Source: Aldehydirespirator sp963662645
GTDB taxonomy: Bacteria > Actinomycetota > Acidimicrobiia > Acidimicrobiales > Aldehydirespiratoraceae
NCBI GenBank assembly: GCA_963662645.2
Contig: OY759762.1
Location: forward strand, 3,782,001-3,846,000
Direction of reading: 5' to 3'
Length of the DNA stretch: 64,000 bases
The translations under genes and the position numbers were made by a program. Positions 7,474 through 16,572 of the stretch are shown here, piece after piece. The notes under the pieces are model-generated. The model did no database searches. It was given only the letters and a program-made list of their open reading frames with translations, and was not told where the DNA came from. Numbering within the stretch: position 1 is the stretch's first letter; each line of letters opens with the position of its first letter.

Positions 7474-9618
7474 TCAGCAATTGCTGTTCTTGCCCGAGGT
7501 GGCCCAAAGCGGTCGCGCAGTGCTGGCGTCAAAGCCAACCAAGAGCTCGATCGGCAGGTCCTCGCGGATCCAGGCTCCGCCGATTCGCAGGTCGAGCAGG
7601 GACCGGTCCACGGGTATCTGAAGCTCGGCGCTCTCACCGGCATCCAGGCGGACTCTGGCGAAGCCGATCAGCCGCTTGGGCGGGCGCTCGTAGGTTGAGC
7701 CGGGCACAATTCCGTACACCTGGACAACCGTCGAACCTGGACGGTTGCCGGTGTTGGTGACTTCGACAACCACATCGTCACCCCTTGTCCCGGCCGTGCC
7801 CAGTTCGAAGGTGGTGTAGCCCAGGCCGTGGCCGAAGGGCAGATGGGCGTCCGTGCCGTTGGCGTCCAGATGCCACTGGCCGTGCAGCAGGCCGTAGTCG
7901 GCCGTGGTGGCGTCACGGTCGAAGTCGACGAGGTCGGACTCATCTCTGGGGATTGCGAACGGGAGCCGACCTCCGGGCTCGGCCCGGCCGAACAGCACGT
8001 CGGCCAGCGCGTGGCCGGCCTCGGAGCCCGGGTACCACACCATCAGCGCCGCGCTTACCGAGTCGAGCCACGGCATCACCATCGCGCTGCCGGCCATCAC
8101 CGCCACCACCACGCGTTTGCAGACCGCGGTCGTGGCTGCGATCAGCTCCTCGTCCTGGGGGTGCAGTCGCAGCGATGCCCGGTCGCCTCCCTGCGACGAT
8201 CCGGCCACCGCGCCGCCGTCTCCGAATCCGGCTGCGAGCGCCTCGAATTGAGCCGGATCGGTGAAGCCCAGCTCAGGATCGTCCATCGGGGGTGCCAGCT
8301 CCATGAACACTGCACCGCCGTCGCCCATGTACTCGCCCTCGTCGTGACGGGTGTAACCGACTACCACCACGGCCAGGTCAGCGCCGGCGGCTGGAGACGG
8401 GTCGCGGTCGCCGTGGACCACATCCACGTCGGAGGACTCCAGCGCGGATTCGATGCCGGCCAGCGGAGTCACCGGATCAGGAGTGTGCAGCACGTTGCTG
8501 GATCCGCCGTCGCCGAGGTTGGGCACGGCCGCCAGCGGACCGAGCACCGCCACCTTCGAGAGCCCGTCGGGGTCTACCGGCAGGCAACCGTCGTTGCGCA
8601 GCAGCACCATCGACTCCACCGCGGCTTGGCGGGCCAGCGCTCTGTGCTCGGCGCAGCCCACCACCGAGCGGTCCGGCGCCTCGGCGAACACTCGGGCGAA
8701 GCGCAGGAACGTCGCGAAGATCTCAGCCACACGGGCGTCCACATCGGCGATGTCGAGCTCGCCGGAGGCCACCGCCTCGGGCAGCACGGGGGCCCGCTGC
8801 TGGCGGAAGGGCATTTCGATGTTGCAGCCGGCCCGAACCGACTCCACCGGGTCGCGCAGGCCCATGATGAAGTCGGTGATGACCAGGCCGTCCCACCCCC
8901 AGTCCTCGCGCAGGATCCCGGTGAGCAGCGGGTAGCTGTCGCCGCACCAATGGCCGTTGAGGGAGTTGTAGGCGCTCATCACCGCGGCCACGCCCTCGTC
9001 GGCCACCCTCTTGAAGTGGGGCAGATACACCTCGTGGAGGGATCGCTCGTCGGCGACCACGTCCACCTGGAAGCGGGCGTTCTCCATGGAGTTGCAGGCG
9101 AAGTGCTTCATGCACGCCATCACGTGGCGCTGCAGCCCCCGGGCGAGGGCGGCGGCCATGGCCCCAACATGGCAGGGATCCTCGCCGTAGGTCTCCTGGG
9201 CCCGGCCCCAGGCGGGGTGGCGCAGCAGGTTCATGCACACCGCGCCGGTGAAGGTGGCGCCCGAGGCCCGCAGTTCGGCGCCTATGGCCGCGCCGATTCG
9301 CTCCTCGAGGTCTGGGTCGAACGACGCTCCCCGGGCCATCGACACCGGAAACGTGGTGGACGGGCCGATCACGCACCCCCGGGGCCCGTCGGCGAAGTTG
9401 AGACCGGGGATGCCCAGCCGCTCCACCCGGGCCGCCGGCCATCCGTGGGCGTGGTAGCCGCCACTGACCAGGTCGACGATGCCCGGCCAGAACGCCAGCT
9501 CCCCGTCCAGGCAGCCCAGCTTCTCCTTCAGAGTCATCATGGCCACCAGTGCGTCGGCCTCAGCCCGGGCGTCGGCCCCCTGCGCCACCCGCTCGGCGGC
9601 GTCGTCGAACGCGGTCAT
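7474..9618 (-). CDS. Glycoside hydrolase family 3 (beta-glycosidase)
   Basis: A 714-residue GH3 enzyme. The N-terminal barrel has FADGPRGCV, the TYGEDPCHVG motif and MKHFACNSMENARF (substrate-binding Lys-His), then VMSAYNSLNGHWCGDS and the nucleophile Asp in DGLVITDFIMGL. The GH3 C-terminal domain (VAVLGPLAA ... VVVGYTRHDEGE) and a fibronectin-III-like end (FGHGLGYTTFELG ... VVQVY) follow. No signal peptide is seen, so it is probably cytoplasmic. The ATG at 9618 lies 17 bp after the SDR stop; an upstream in-frame extension would overlap that gene. It is the last gene of an operon with E1 alpha/beta and SDR, an unusual partner for a glycosidase. Confidence 0.92.
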   Translation of the reverse strand: MTAFDDAAERVAQGADARAEADALVAMMTLKEKLGCLDGELAFWPGIVDLVSGGYHAHGWPAARVERLGIPGLNFADGPRGCVIGPSTTFPVSMARGASFDPDLEERIGAAIGAELRASGATFTGAVCMNLLRHPAWGRAQETYGEDPCHVGAMAAALARGLQRHVMACMKHFACNSMENARFQVDVVADERSLHEVYLPHFKRVADEGVAAVMSAYNSLNGHWCGDSYPLLTGILREDWGWDGLVITDFIMGLRDPVESVRAGCNIEMPFRQQRAPVLPEAVASGELDIADVDARVAEIFATFLRFARVFAEAPDRSVVGCAEHRALARQAAVESMVLLRNDGCLPVDPDGLSKVAVLGPLAAVPNLGDGGSSNVLHTPDPVTPLAGIESALESSDVDVVHGDRDPSPAAGADLAVVVVGYTRHDEGEYMGDGGAVFMELAPPMDDPELGFTDPAQFEALAAGFGDGGAVAGSSQGGDRASLRLHPQDEELIAATTAVCKRVVVAVMAGSAMVMPWLDSVSAALMVWYPGSEAGHALADVLFGRAEPGGRLPFAIPRDESDLVDFDRDATTADYGLLHGQWHLDANGTDAHLPFGHGLGYTTFELGTAGTRGDDVVVEVTNTGNRPGSTVVQVYGIVPGSTYERPPKRLIGFARVRLDAGESAELQIPVDRSLLDLRIGGAWIREDLPIELLVGFDASTARPLWATSGKNSNC

Positions 9619-9635
9619 CGCTGCGGCCGAGCCCT

Positions 9636-10436
9636 TCAGCCCACCTGCCACCCGCCGTCGACGACCAGCGACTGGCCGGTCACGTAGGTGGACAGGTCCG
9701 ATGCGAGAAACAGGCACGCGTCGGCGATGTCATCAGGGGTGCCCAAGCGGCCCGCAGGGATGCGCGAGGCCAGCCGCTCGGCTGCCAGTGCCTCATCGAC
9801 GTGCTCAGCACTAGATCGGTCCGCGATCACAGCGTCGAGCATCCCTGTGGCGATCTGGCCGGGACAGACGCAGTTGACTCGCACCCCCGCATGCGCCATC
9901 TCGGCTGCCAACGACTGGGCCAGGCCCACCACGCCGAACTTCGAGGCGGAATAGGCGCCGTTGCCGGCGCCGCCCCGCAGGCCGAACAGCGATGAAGTCA
10001 ACACGATGGCACCAGCACTCATCCGGCGGGCGGCGGCCCTGGCCGTCAGAAAGGTCCCGGTGAGGTTGACGTCGATGACGCGGCGCCAGTCGGCAAGACC
10101 AAGGTCCACGACGGCTCCAAGATGCAGCACGCCCGCGTTGGCCACCGCGAAGTCGAGCCGGCCGTGGCGGGACAGCACCGACCCGAAGGCTGCCTCCACT
10201 GCTTCCTCGTCGGTGACGTCCAACTCCAGCGGCTCGACCACCGCTCCGGCATCGCTTGCGATGGAGGCAGCTGTCGTGCGGGCCGAGGAGCCGTCGATGT
10301 CGGCTGCCACCACCGTCGCTCCGTGCTCCGCGAAGCGCCGGGCCACGGCAGCCCCGATGCCTCGGCCGGCGCCGGTGACGACACCCACCCGTTCCTGGAG
10401 CAAAGCGGGCTGCGGGGATCGCTTCACTGCAGGCAC
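9636..10436 (-). CDS. Short-chain dehydrogenase/reductase (SDR)
   Basis: A 266-residue classical SDR. It has the nucleotide-binding TGAGRGIG motif near residue 20, the VANAG (NNAG-type) motif near 95, Ser of LTSS and the catalytic YSASK. The C-terminal GRLGTPDDIADACLFLASD ... TGQSLVVDGGW block is typical of 3-oxoacyl-ACP-reductase-like and sugar/alcohol dehydrogenases. Its start overlaps the end of the E1 beta gene by 13 bp, so it belongs to the same operon. With TPP-dependent E1 subunits upstream, a role in acetoin/diol or related oxo-compound metabolism is possible but unproven. Confidence 0.9.
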   Translation of the reverse strand: MPAVKRSPQPALLQERVGVVTGAGRGIGAAVARRFAEHGATVVAADIDGSSARTTAASIASDAGAVVEPLELDVTDEEAVEAAFGSVLSRHGRLDFAVANAGVLHLGAVVDLGLADWRRVIDVNLTGTFLTARAAARRMSAGAIVLTSSLFGLRGGAGNGAYSASKFGVVGLAQSLAAEMAHAGVRVNCVCPGQIATGMLDAVIADRSSAEHVDEALAAERLASRIPAGRLGTPDDIADACLFLASDLSTYVTGQSLVVDGGWQVG

Positions 10437-11392
10437 CGCAGCACAGCGGCCTTGGCCTTGTGCCCGTCCACTGCGAGGTGGCGCTCCAAGTGGGGTGCGA
10501 ACGGCATTGGCACATCGGGCGTGGTGACCCTGGCCGGGGGCGATCTCAGAGAGCTGAACGCTTCTGTGCAGACCCTGGCGATTACCTCGGCCGCGAATCC
10601 ACAGCTCTGCCGGGCCGTGTCGAGCACCACGAGTCGTCCGGTGCGGGCCACCGACTCGAGCACGGTGTCAGCGTCCCACGGATACAGGCTGCGGGGATCG
10701 ATCACCTCCACCGAGACGCCGTCGCCGTCGAGTTCCTCGGCGACCGCCAGCGCCACCCGCACTGTGCGTCCGACGGCCACCACGGTCACGTCGGAGCCAT
10801 CCCGCCGGATCGTGGCCCGCCCGAGCGGCACCTCGAACGGACCGTTGGGAACCGGCCCGCGGGTTCCTCCTAGCGACGCCTCCTGCAGGTACACCACCGG
10901 GTTGGGATCCCGCACGGAGGCCAGCATGAGTCCCTTGGCGTCGGCTGGCGTCGACGGCATCACCACCTTGAGCCCCGCCTGCTGGATGAATGTGGGGTGG
11001 GGGCTCTCGGAGTGCTGGGCCGCCGCCGATCCCGCCCCGCCCGTGGCCGCGAAGTAAACGATGGGAAGCCGGACCTGGCCGCCCGACATATAACGCAACT
11101 TGGCAGCCTGGTTGGCGAGCTGGTCCATCGTCATGTAGAAGAACGAGCTGACCATGAGGTCGATCACCGGCCGGAGCCCGGCTGCGGCCGCACCCACTCC
11201 GCAGCCGACCACCGTGGCCTCCGACAGCGGGATGTTGCGCACTCTGTCCGGGCCGAACTCGTCGATCAGCCCCCGCGTTGACCCCATGACTGACCGGTCG
11301 GCGTCCTCGCCGAACACCACGACGGCAGGATCCTCGCGCATGGCCTCGGCCAGCCCGTCGCGCATGGCCGTCACCAGGTAGGTGTCCTTCAT
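10424..11392 (-). CDS. TPP-dependent 2-oxo acid/acetoin dehydrogenase E1, beta subunit
   Basis: A 322-residue transketolase-like pyrimidine-binding plus C-terminal domain protein. Landmarks are VVVFGEDADRSVMGSTRGL, the PLSEATVVGCGVGAAAAGLRPVIDL segment and, after the linker, SDVTVVAVGRTV and EVIDPRSLYPWD. This is the beta chain of E1 in acetoin/pyruvate/branched-chain dehydrogenases. The ATG at 11392 overlaps the E1 alpha stop (ATGA), which argues against the long upstream extension in the same frame. It pairs with E1 alpha to form the heterotetramer that decarboxylates or cleaves the substrate and reductively acylates a lipoyl carrier. Confidence 0.93.
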   Translation of the reverse strand: MKDTYLVTAMRDGLAEAMREDPAVVVFGEDADRSVMGSTRGLIDEFGPDRVRNIPLSEATVVGCGVGAAAAGLRPVIDLMVSSFFYMTMDQLANQAAKLRYMSGGQVRLPIVYFAATGGAGSAAAQHSESPHPTFIQQAGLKVVMPSTPADAKGLMLASVRDPNPVVYLQEASLGGTRGPVPNGPFEVPLGRATIRRDGSDVTVVAVGRTVRVALAVAEELDGDGVSVEVIDPRSLYPWDADTVLESVARTGRLVVLDTARQSCGFAAEVIARVCTEAFSSLRSPPARVTTPDVPMPFAPHLERHLAVDGHKAKAAVLRCLQ

Positions 11393-12390
11393 CGGCGGCC
11401 CGCACTCTGCGCGAAGACGCCGGTCAGCGCGTCCTCCACCGGCGCGACGGGGGCCGCCAGCGCCGACTGGTAGCTCTCGTCGATGAGGTCTTGCTCCTGG
11501 CCGCGGAGGGCCTCCAAGCGGGTCCGGTCCAGAGTGCCTTCTTCGAGCAGGCGGGACTCGAGCGCCGCTATCGGGTCCCTGGCCTTCCAGGCTTCGATCT
11601 CTTCCGCGGGTCGATAATGCCCCGCGAAGGCCTCCTCGCCCTCGTTGTGGCCGTGCCAGCGGTAGGTGACGCACTCGATCAGGCTCGGACCCTGCCCCGA
11701 TCGGGCCCACTCTGCCGCTTGCCGGACCTCTCGAAAGACATCCTCGACGTTATTGCCGTCCACCGTTCGGGCCGGGATCCCGAACGGAGCGGCCCGGTCG
11801 ACTATCTCGCCCGCGGTCAGATCCCCGGTGCGGGTCCATTCGGTGTACTGGTTGTTCTCCGCTAGGAACACGACCGGCAGCCTCCAGAGGGCGGCCAGGT
11901 TCAGCGACTCAAAGAACACGCCCTGGTTGGCCGCGCCGTCGCCGAAGAAGCTGAGGGCCACCTTGGCGTTGGCCAGGTACTGGTTGGCGACGGCGGCCCC
12001 GGCCGCGATGGGGATCCCCCCGCCGACGATGCCGTTGGTGCCCAGCATGCCCGACGGGAAGTCCACTATGTGCATCGATCCGCCCTTGCCGCCGCAGTAG
12101 CCGTCGGCCTTGCCGAGCAGTTCGGCGAACATCCTGGCCGGGTCGCCGCCCTTGGCGATCACATGGCCGTGGCCGCGGTGGTTCGAGGTGATCTGGTCTG
12201 TGGTCCTCAACGCCATGCACGCGCCGGTCGCCACCGCCTCCTGGCCGATGTAGAGGTGGACGAAGCCGGGCAGGCGGCCCCGCGCGAACAAGCGACGGCA
12301 CATGTCCTCGAAGACCCGGATGCGGATCATGATCCGCAGTGCCTCGACCAAGTCCAGTCCGGCGTCCGCTCCCGCGTCTCGAGCAGCCAT
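11389..12390 (-). CDS. TPP-dependent 2-oxo acid/acetoin dehydrogenase E1, alpha subunit
   Basis: A 333-residue E1 alpha chain. The TPP-binding motif runs from GDGAANQG (residues 150-157) to the Asn pair at 179-180. Other landmarks are HLYIGQEAVATGA, TSNHRGHGHVIAKG, GKGGSMHIVD and the C-terminal TYRWHGHNEGE. It is closest in flavour to acetoin dehydrogenase AcoA-type subunits. First gene of a minus-strand operon E1alpha-E1beta-SDR-GH3. Divergent, 46 bp away, is a lone lipoyl-domain gene that could be its acyl acceptor. No full E2 or E3 gene is in the window. Confidence 0.93.
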   Translation of the reverse strand: MAARDAGADAGLDLVEALRIMIRIRVFEDMCRRLFARGRLPGFVHLYIGQEAVATGACMALRTTDQITSNHRGHGHVIAKGGDPARMFAELLGKADGYCGGKGGSMHIVDFPSGMLGTNGIVGGGIPIAAGAAVANQYLANAKVALSFFGDGAANQGVFFESLNLAALWRLPVVFLAENNQYTEWTRTGDLTAGEIVDRAAPFGIPARTVDGNNVEDVFREVRQAAEWARSGQGPSLIECVTYRWHGHNEGEEAFAGHYRPAEEIEAWKARDPIAALESRLLEEGTLDRTRLEALRGQEQDLIDESYQSALAAPVAPVEDALTGVFAQSAGRR

Positions 12391-12436
12391 GGCGGCTCAC
12401 CCTAGCCACCCCCATCCGGCGCGGTAGCCTCGCCCG

Positions 12437-12676
12437 GTGCGCCTGGAGGTGATCCTGCCCAAGTGGGGAATGACGATGCAGGACGGCACGATCGTCGAGT
12501 GGATGGTCGTCGAGGGCCAGCCGGTCCGGGAGGGCGACCCCATCGCCTTGATCGAAACCGAGAAGGTGGAGACGGAGCTTCCGTGCCCCGACACCGGCAC
12601 CGTCCTCGAGATTGTCGCCGAAGAGGGGGACACCGTGGAGGTCGGTGCCGTCATCGCCTGGATCGAGACGACCTGA
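12437..12676 (+). CDS. Free-standing lipoyl-domain protein
   Basis: 79 residues that make a single biotinyl/lipoyl-attachment domain and nothing else. LPKWGMTMQDGTIVEW is the first strand set, and ETEKVETEL holds the modifiable Lys43 in the hairpin. The symmetric second half ends VGAVIAWIE. There is no peripheral-subunit-binding domain or acyltransferase domain, unlike E2 proteins. The start is GTG. It is divergent from the E1 alpha/beta operon and precedes an M20-fold gene by 25 bp. It probably serves as a detached swinging arm for that E1, or is a remnant of an E2; the domain itself looks intact. Confidence 0.87.
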   Translation: MRLEVILPKWGMTMQDGTIVEWMVVEGQPVREGDPIALIETEKVETELPCPDTGTVLEIVAEEGDTVEVGAVIAWIETT

Positions 12677-12701
12677 AGGGCGCTCCGGCGGTGGCGGCGC
12701 G

Positions 12702-13931
12702 GTGACGGGAGCGTCCGAGTCTCTGGCCGCGCTCGCCGGTTCTCAAGCTCAGGCCGCCCGGCGCGACATTGTCGAACTGTGCGCCGCGCTGGTGGCCGCG
12801 CCCAGCATCACCCCGCCCGGCGACACCCGGGCCGCGGCAGGAGCTGCCATTGAATGGCTCACGGCGCACGGCTTGCCGGTCCGCGTCATCAAGGATCGCG
12901 AGGAAATGCCCAACATCGTTGTCGAGGTCGCCGGGGCTGAACCCGGCCCCCATCTGATCCTCAACGGCCATCTGGACACCATGGGACCGGGCGACGCCAG
13001 CCGCTGGACCGTCCCGCAGTTCGAACTCACGCCGCACCAGGGCCGCCTGTACGGCCTCGGCATGGGCAACATGAAGGGCGCGGTGGCCGCAATGTGCGCC
13101 GCGGCCGCGATCCTGTCTCAGAACGCCCAGCAACTGGCCGGGAGGGTGACCCTGCTGCTCGTCTCCGACGAGGTCCGCTTCGGGGACCACGGAGCCCGCT
13201 TCGTGCTGGAACGCGACCGTCGAATGCACGCAGACGCCGTCATCTCCGGCGAGGGCTCGGGCTGGATGACCCTCGCCCTGGCCGAGAAGGGTGTGGCCTG
13301 GCTGGACCTGCGAGCCGGCGGCGCTGCCGGCCATGCCTCGGCGGCACTGCGTGGCGAGACCGCCGTCGCCCGCCTGGCCTGTGCCCTTCACCGCCTGGAC
13401 GATCTGAACGACTGGCATGTGGAGCCCCCGCCAGCTTTGGCCGGCGTTCTTGGCGATCCCGCCCATCCGGGCCGCCGGGTCGCATTGAACGCTGGGATCG
13501 TCACTGCCGGGGATGCCCGTAGCATGATCGCCCCCGACGCACGGGCCGAGCTGGACGCCCGGCTGCCGCCGGGCCTGTCGCTCGAATCACTCGACGCGCA
13601 AGTCCTCGAGCGTCTGGAGGGCACGGGCGTCGAGTACCGGCGGGGCCGGAGTTGGACGGCCAACTGGACCGATCCCGATGACGGTCTGACCCGGGCGGTG
13701 TTCTCCGCGGCGCGACTGCTCAGAGGCGAGCCTCCGGTTCTGACCGTGCGCCATCCGGCCAGCGACGCGATGCGGTGGCGATTGCTGGGACGGCCCGCGG
13801 TGTGCTACGGGCCCCAGCCGACGTTGTCGGCCGGCGTCGACGACTATGCGGAAGAGCAAGACGTCATCGACTGTTGCGCGGTCTACGCGCTGGCGACGCT
13901 TCTCTACGGCCGCTCGTCTCGGCCCGGTTGA
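12702..13931 (+). CDS. M20-fold protein with altered metal-binding residues
   Basis: A 409-residue M20 homologue beginning at a GTG 25 bp after the lipoyl gene. The fold markers are clear: LNGHLDTMGPGD, LYGLGMGNMKGAVAAM, LLLVSDEVRFGDHG, ISGEGSG and GGAAGHASAAL. Three expected metal positions differ from active enzymes. The bridging Asp (usually DMKGG) is Asn in GNMKGA. The second Glu of DEE is Val in SDEV. The C-terminal His is missing in SAGVDDYAEE. The catalytic-base Glu and the His/Asp of GHLDT remain. It may be a non-hydrolytic binding protein or an enzyme with one metal. The frame is intact, so it is not an obvious pseudogene. Confidence 0.8.
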   Translation: MTGASESLAALAGSQAQAARRDIVELCAALVAAPSITPPGDTRAAAGAAIEWLTAHGLPVRVIKDREEMPNIVVEVAGAEPGPHLILNGHLDTMGPGDASRWTVPQFELTPHQGRLYGLGMGNMKGAVAAMCAAAAILSQNAQQLAGRVTLLLVSDEVRFGDHGARFVLERDRRMHADAVISGEGSGWMTLALAEKGVAWLDLRAGGAAGHASAALRGETAVARLACALHRLDDLNDWHVEPPPALAGVLGDPAHPGRRVALNAGIVTAGDARSMIAPDARAELDARLPPGLSLESLDAQVLERLEGTGVEYRRGRSWTANWTDPDDGLTRAVFSAARLLRGEPPVLTVRHPASDAMRWRLLGRPAVCYGPQPTLSAGVDDYAEEQDVIDCCAVYALATLLYGRSSRPG

Positions 13932-14024
13932 CCATAGGGAACTAGGTTGGCTCGGACAGGCGCCGGCTGGGGGCTGGAAGCCGCCGGATCCCGAGATTGG
14001 CGCGGCGCTGACAGGAGGACCGCG

Positions 14025-15683
14025 ATGCGTTTCCGTGTTATGGCCGTGTGCTTGACGGCTTTCGCTCTGCTGGCTGCGGCTTGCGGGGACGATGATGCCT
14101 CCGAGCCAGAACCCGCCGCTGTGCAAGAGCCTGAGGCGGCCGCGGCCCCCGAGGCCGAGGCGACCGCAGAACCGGAGCCCGAGGCGACAGAGCCGGCCGA
14201 GGAAGTCAGCACGACCTTGCGGCTCGCGTTCCCGACCGACATGGATCCGCCCGACCCGGACACCAACTACCAGCTCCACGGCAACCAGGTCACCGAGGCC
14301 CTCTACGAGGGTCTGCTGCGCTACTCCAGCGACAACACCAACGAGATCGTGGGGCTGCTTGCCGAGAGCTGGGACGTGGCCGACGACGGCATGACGTACA
14401 CGTTCATGTTGCGGGAGGGACTCACCTTCGCCGACGGCAGTCCCCTGGACTCCGAGACTCTCAAGTTCGGCTTCGAGCGCAGGTTCGCCGAAGCGGTGGC
14501 GGCACCGTCCGGCTACATGCTCCTCCCGGTGGACCGGTACGAAGCGCCCGATCCTCGCACTTTCATAATTCACATGGCCTACCCAGAGTCGGCTTTCCTG
14601 ACCTATCTGGCCAGCCCGTTCAGCCCGAAGGCCATCAACCCCGCTCTAGTTGCGGCCAACGAGGTGGACGGTGACTGGGCTGTCGAGTGGATGAAGACCA
14701 ACTCCGCGGGATCGGGCCCCTATGTGATCGAGGAGTTCACCCTGGGACAGCGATACGTGCTGGCCCGTAACGAGAACTACTGGGGTGAGAAGCCGTTCTA
14801 CGAGCGGGTCGAGATCAGGATCATCCCCGATGCCGTGACCCAGGTGCTGCAGCTCGAGGGCGGCGACCTTGACATCATCACCGGCCAGCCCATCGCCACA
14901 GTGCGCACGTTCGAGGACCGCGACGGCTTCCAGGTCGTCGGCTTCCCGATGCTGCAGAAGGCATGGATACACGTGAACCCCCATGTGCCACCCACCGACG
15001 ACCCCGACTTCCGCGTCGCGTTGAGGGCCGCCATCGACCGTCCCCTCCTAGTCGAGCAGATCTGGGGCGAGTACGCGGAGGAGTCCCGCCAGCTCTACCC
15101 GGTGACCTCAATCGACGAGAACCTCGGCCTTGACGTCTGGGAGCACGACCCGTCGCTCCTGGAGGCGATCTCCGACGGCGAGTCGGTGACCCTGGCGTAT
15201 CCCGCCGACCGGGCCGCCGACTCGCAGGTGGCCGAGGCGCTCCAGGCTCAGTGGGCTGCGGCCGGCCTTGACGTGGTGTTGGTGCCTACTCCCGACGCCG
15301 ACCTCGGCAGTTGGCAGGGCAACGTCACCGAGGCTCCCAACATGTACTACGAGGTGTCCTTCCCCGACTCGACCCATCCTGACACCTGGTCTCGACTGTT
15401 CTGGTACTACGACTGGGAGAGCTTCTTCGGCGGGTTCCTGAACTACTTCGTGGCTGGCTCCTCGGCATCGGACGAGGCCATGAACACCGGGCTCGGCGCG
15501 GTCGACCAGGCCACCCAGGACGAGGCCTACGACTTCTCGGCGGCCGAGATCACCGACACCGCGCACTACATCACCATCTCGGACCCCCAGGATGTGTTCA
15601 TCGCCCGCGAGGGGATCACCGGCTTCGCCCACTGGCTGGCCACGCCGCTGACACTGGATCTGGCCGCACTCAGGCCGGGATAA
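14025..15683 (+). CDS. Oligopeptide/dipeptide-type ABC transporter substrate-binding lipoprotein
   Basis: A 552-residue family 5 solute-binding protein. It begins with a lipoprotein signal (MRFRVMAVCLTAFALLAAAC, lipid-modified Cys at residue 20) and an acidic Glu/Pro/Ala-rich linker to about residue 60. The binding domain follows, with NQVTEALYEGLLRY, LLAESWDVADDGMTYTFMLREG and the TNSAGSGPYVIEEF block typical of DppA/OppA. A strong AGGAGG lies 6-7 bases before the ATG at 14025. It is the first gene of a complete importer with the two permeases and the fused ATPase that follow. The substrate could be a peptide or another oligomeric compound. Confidence 0.94.
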   Translation: MRFRVMAVCLTAFALLAAACGDDDASEPEPAAVQEPEAAAAPEAEATAEPEPEATEPAEEVSTTLRLAFPTDMDPPDPDTNYQLHGNQVTEALYEGLLRYSSDNTNEIVGLLAESWDVADDGMTYTFMLREGLTFADGSPLDSETLKFGFERRFAEAVAAPSGYMLLPVDRYEAPDPRTFIIHMAYPESAFLTYLASPFSPKAINPALVAANEVDGDWAVEWMKTNSAGSGPYVIEEFTLGQRYVLARNENYWGEKPFYERVEIRIIPDAVTQVLQLEGGDLDIITGQPIATVRTFEDRDGFQVVGFPMLQKAWIHVNPHVPPTDDPDFRVALRAAIDRPLLVEQIWGEYAEESRQLYPVTSIDENLGLDVWEHDPSLLEAISDGESVTLAYPADRAADSQVAEALQAQWAAAGLDVVLVPTPDADLGSWQGNVTEAPNMYYEVSFPDSTHPDTWSRLFWYYDWESFFGGFLNYFVAGSSASDEAMNTGLGAVDQATQDEAYDFSAAEITDTAHYITISDPQDVFIAREGITGFAHWLATPLTLDLAALRPG

Positions 15684-15696
15684 GCCCCATGGCCGC

Positions 15697-16572
15697 ATGA
15701 CCGACACCCAGGTGGGCGGTCTCGAGTCGGACGAGGCCGCCTCTCGGGGGCAGGCTGCGGCGCGCGTCGGCCGCTTGAGCACGATCGGATGGCCCGAGCG
15801 CGTCGCGCTTGTGGCCTTCGCGGCCGTGACGGTGGCCCTGGTGCTCGCGCCGTGGCTGGTGGGAGCGGGCGAACTGGAGATCGTGGACGATCCCTTCAGG
15901 GGCGTTCTGGACGATCAGCTGCTCGGTACCGACGACCAGGGTCGCGACGTATGGGCCCGCACGGTCTTCGGCATGCGAGCCAGCTGGTTCTCAGCCGTGT
16001 TGGTTATTGCAATCGGTGCCCTAATCGGAGGAGCAATCGGGTTGGTGGCGGGTTTCGCGGGGGGCTGGGTCGACACCATTCTGATGAGGCTTACCGACGC
16101 GGTCCTAGCCCTGCCTGGCCCGCTGGTCGCCCTCGCTGTTGTTGCGGCCACCGGATCCGGTCTGCGCAACACCCTGCTGGCGGTGGCGGCCACATGGTGG
16201 CCGTGGTACGCCCGGATCGTGCGGGGCCAGGTGTTCGCCCTGTCGCGTCGCCCCCACGTCGAGGCGGCCCGCATGGGCGGTGTGGGGCGGGTGAGGACCG
16301 CGGTCGTCCACGTGCTGCCCGGCACCCTCGGACCGGTCATTGTGGCCGCGTCGTTGGATGTGGGCGCGGTGATCCTGGTGCTGGCGGGACTGTCGTTCCT
16401 GGGGTTGGGGTCACCGGCTCCCGCCGCGGAACTGGGAGCCATGACGGCGCGGGGCCTGACCTATCTGTTCAACGCGCCGTGGATCGCATTGGCTCCGGGT
16501 ACCGCGTTGTTCGCTCTGGGGGTCGTGGCCAACTTCGCGGGAGACGCTACCCGGGATCTGTTGGAGGACTGA
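15697..16572 (+). CDS. Oligopeptide-type ABC transporter permease (DppC/OppC family)
   Basis: A 291-residue permease starting 13 bp after the binding-protein stop. The N-terminus carries the periplasmic loop DDQLLGTDDQGRDVWARTVFGMRASW that marks OppC/DppC. Membrane helices and the EAA loop (HVEAARMGGVGRVRTAVVHVLPG) follow. The last helices include LAGLSFLGLGSPAPAAELGAM, another OppC signature. It abuts the next permease directly. Confidence 0.94.
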   Translation: MTDTQVGGLESDEAASRGQAAARVGRLSTIGWPERVALVAFAAVTVALVLAPWLVGAGELEIVDDPFRGVLDDQLLGTDDQGRDVWARTVFGMRASWFSAVLVIAIGALIGGAIGLVAGFAGGWVDTILMRLTDAVLALPGPLVALAVVAATGSGLRNTLLAVAATWWPWYARIVRGQVFALSRRPHVEAARMGGVGRVRTAVVHVLPGTLGPVIVAASLDVGAVILVLAGLSFLGLGSPAPAAELGAMTARGLTYLFNAPWIALAPGTALFALGVVANFAGDATRDLLED

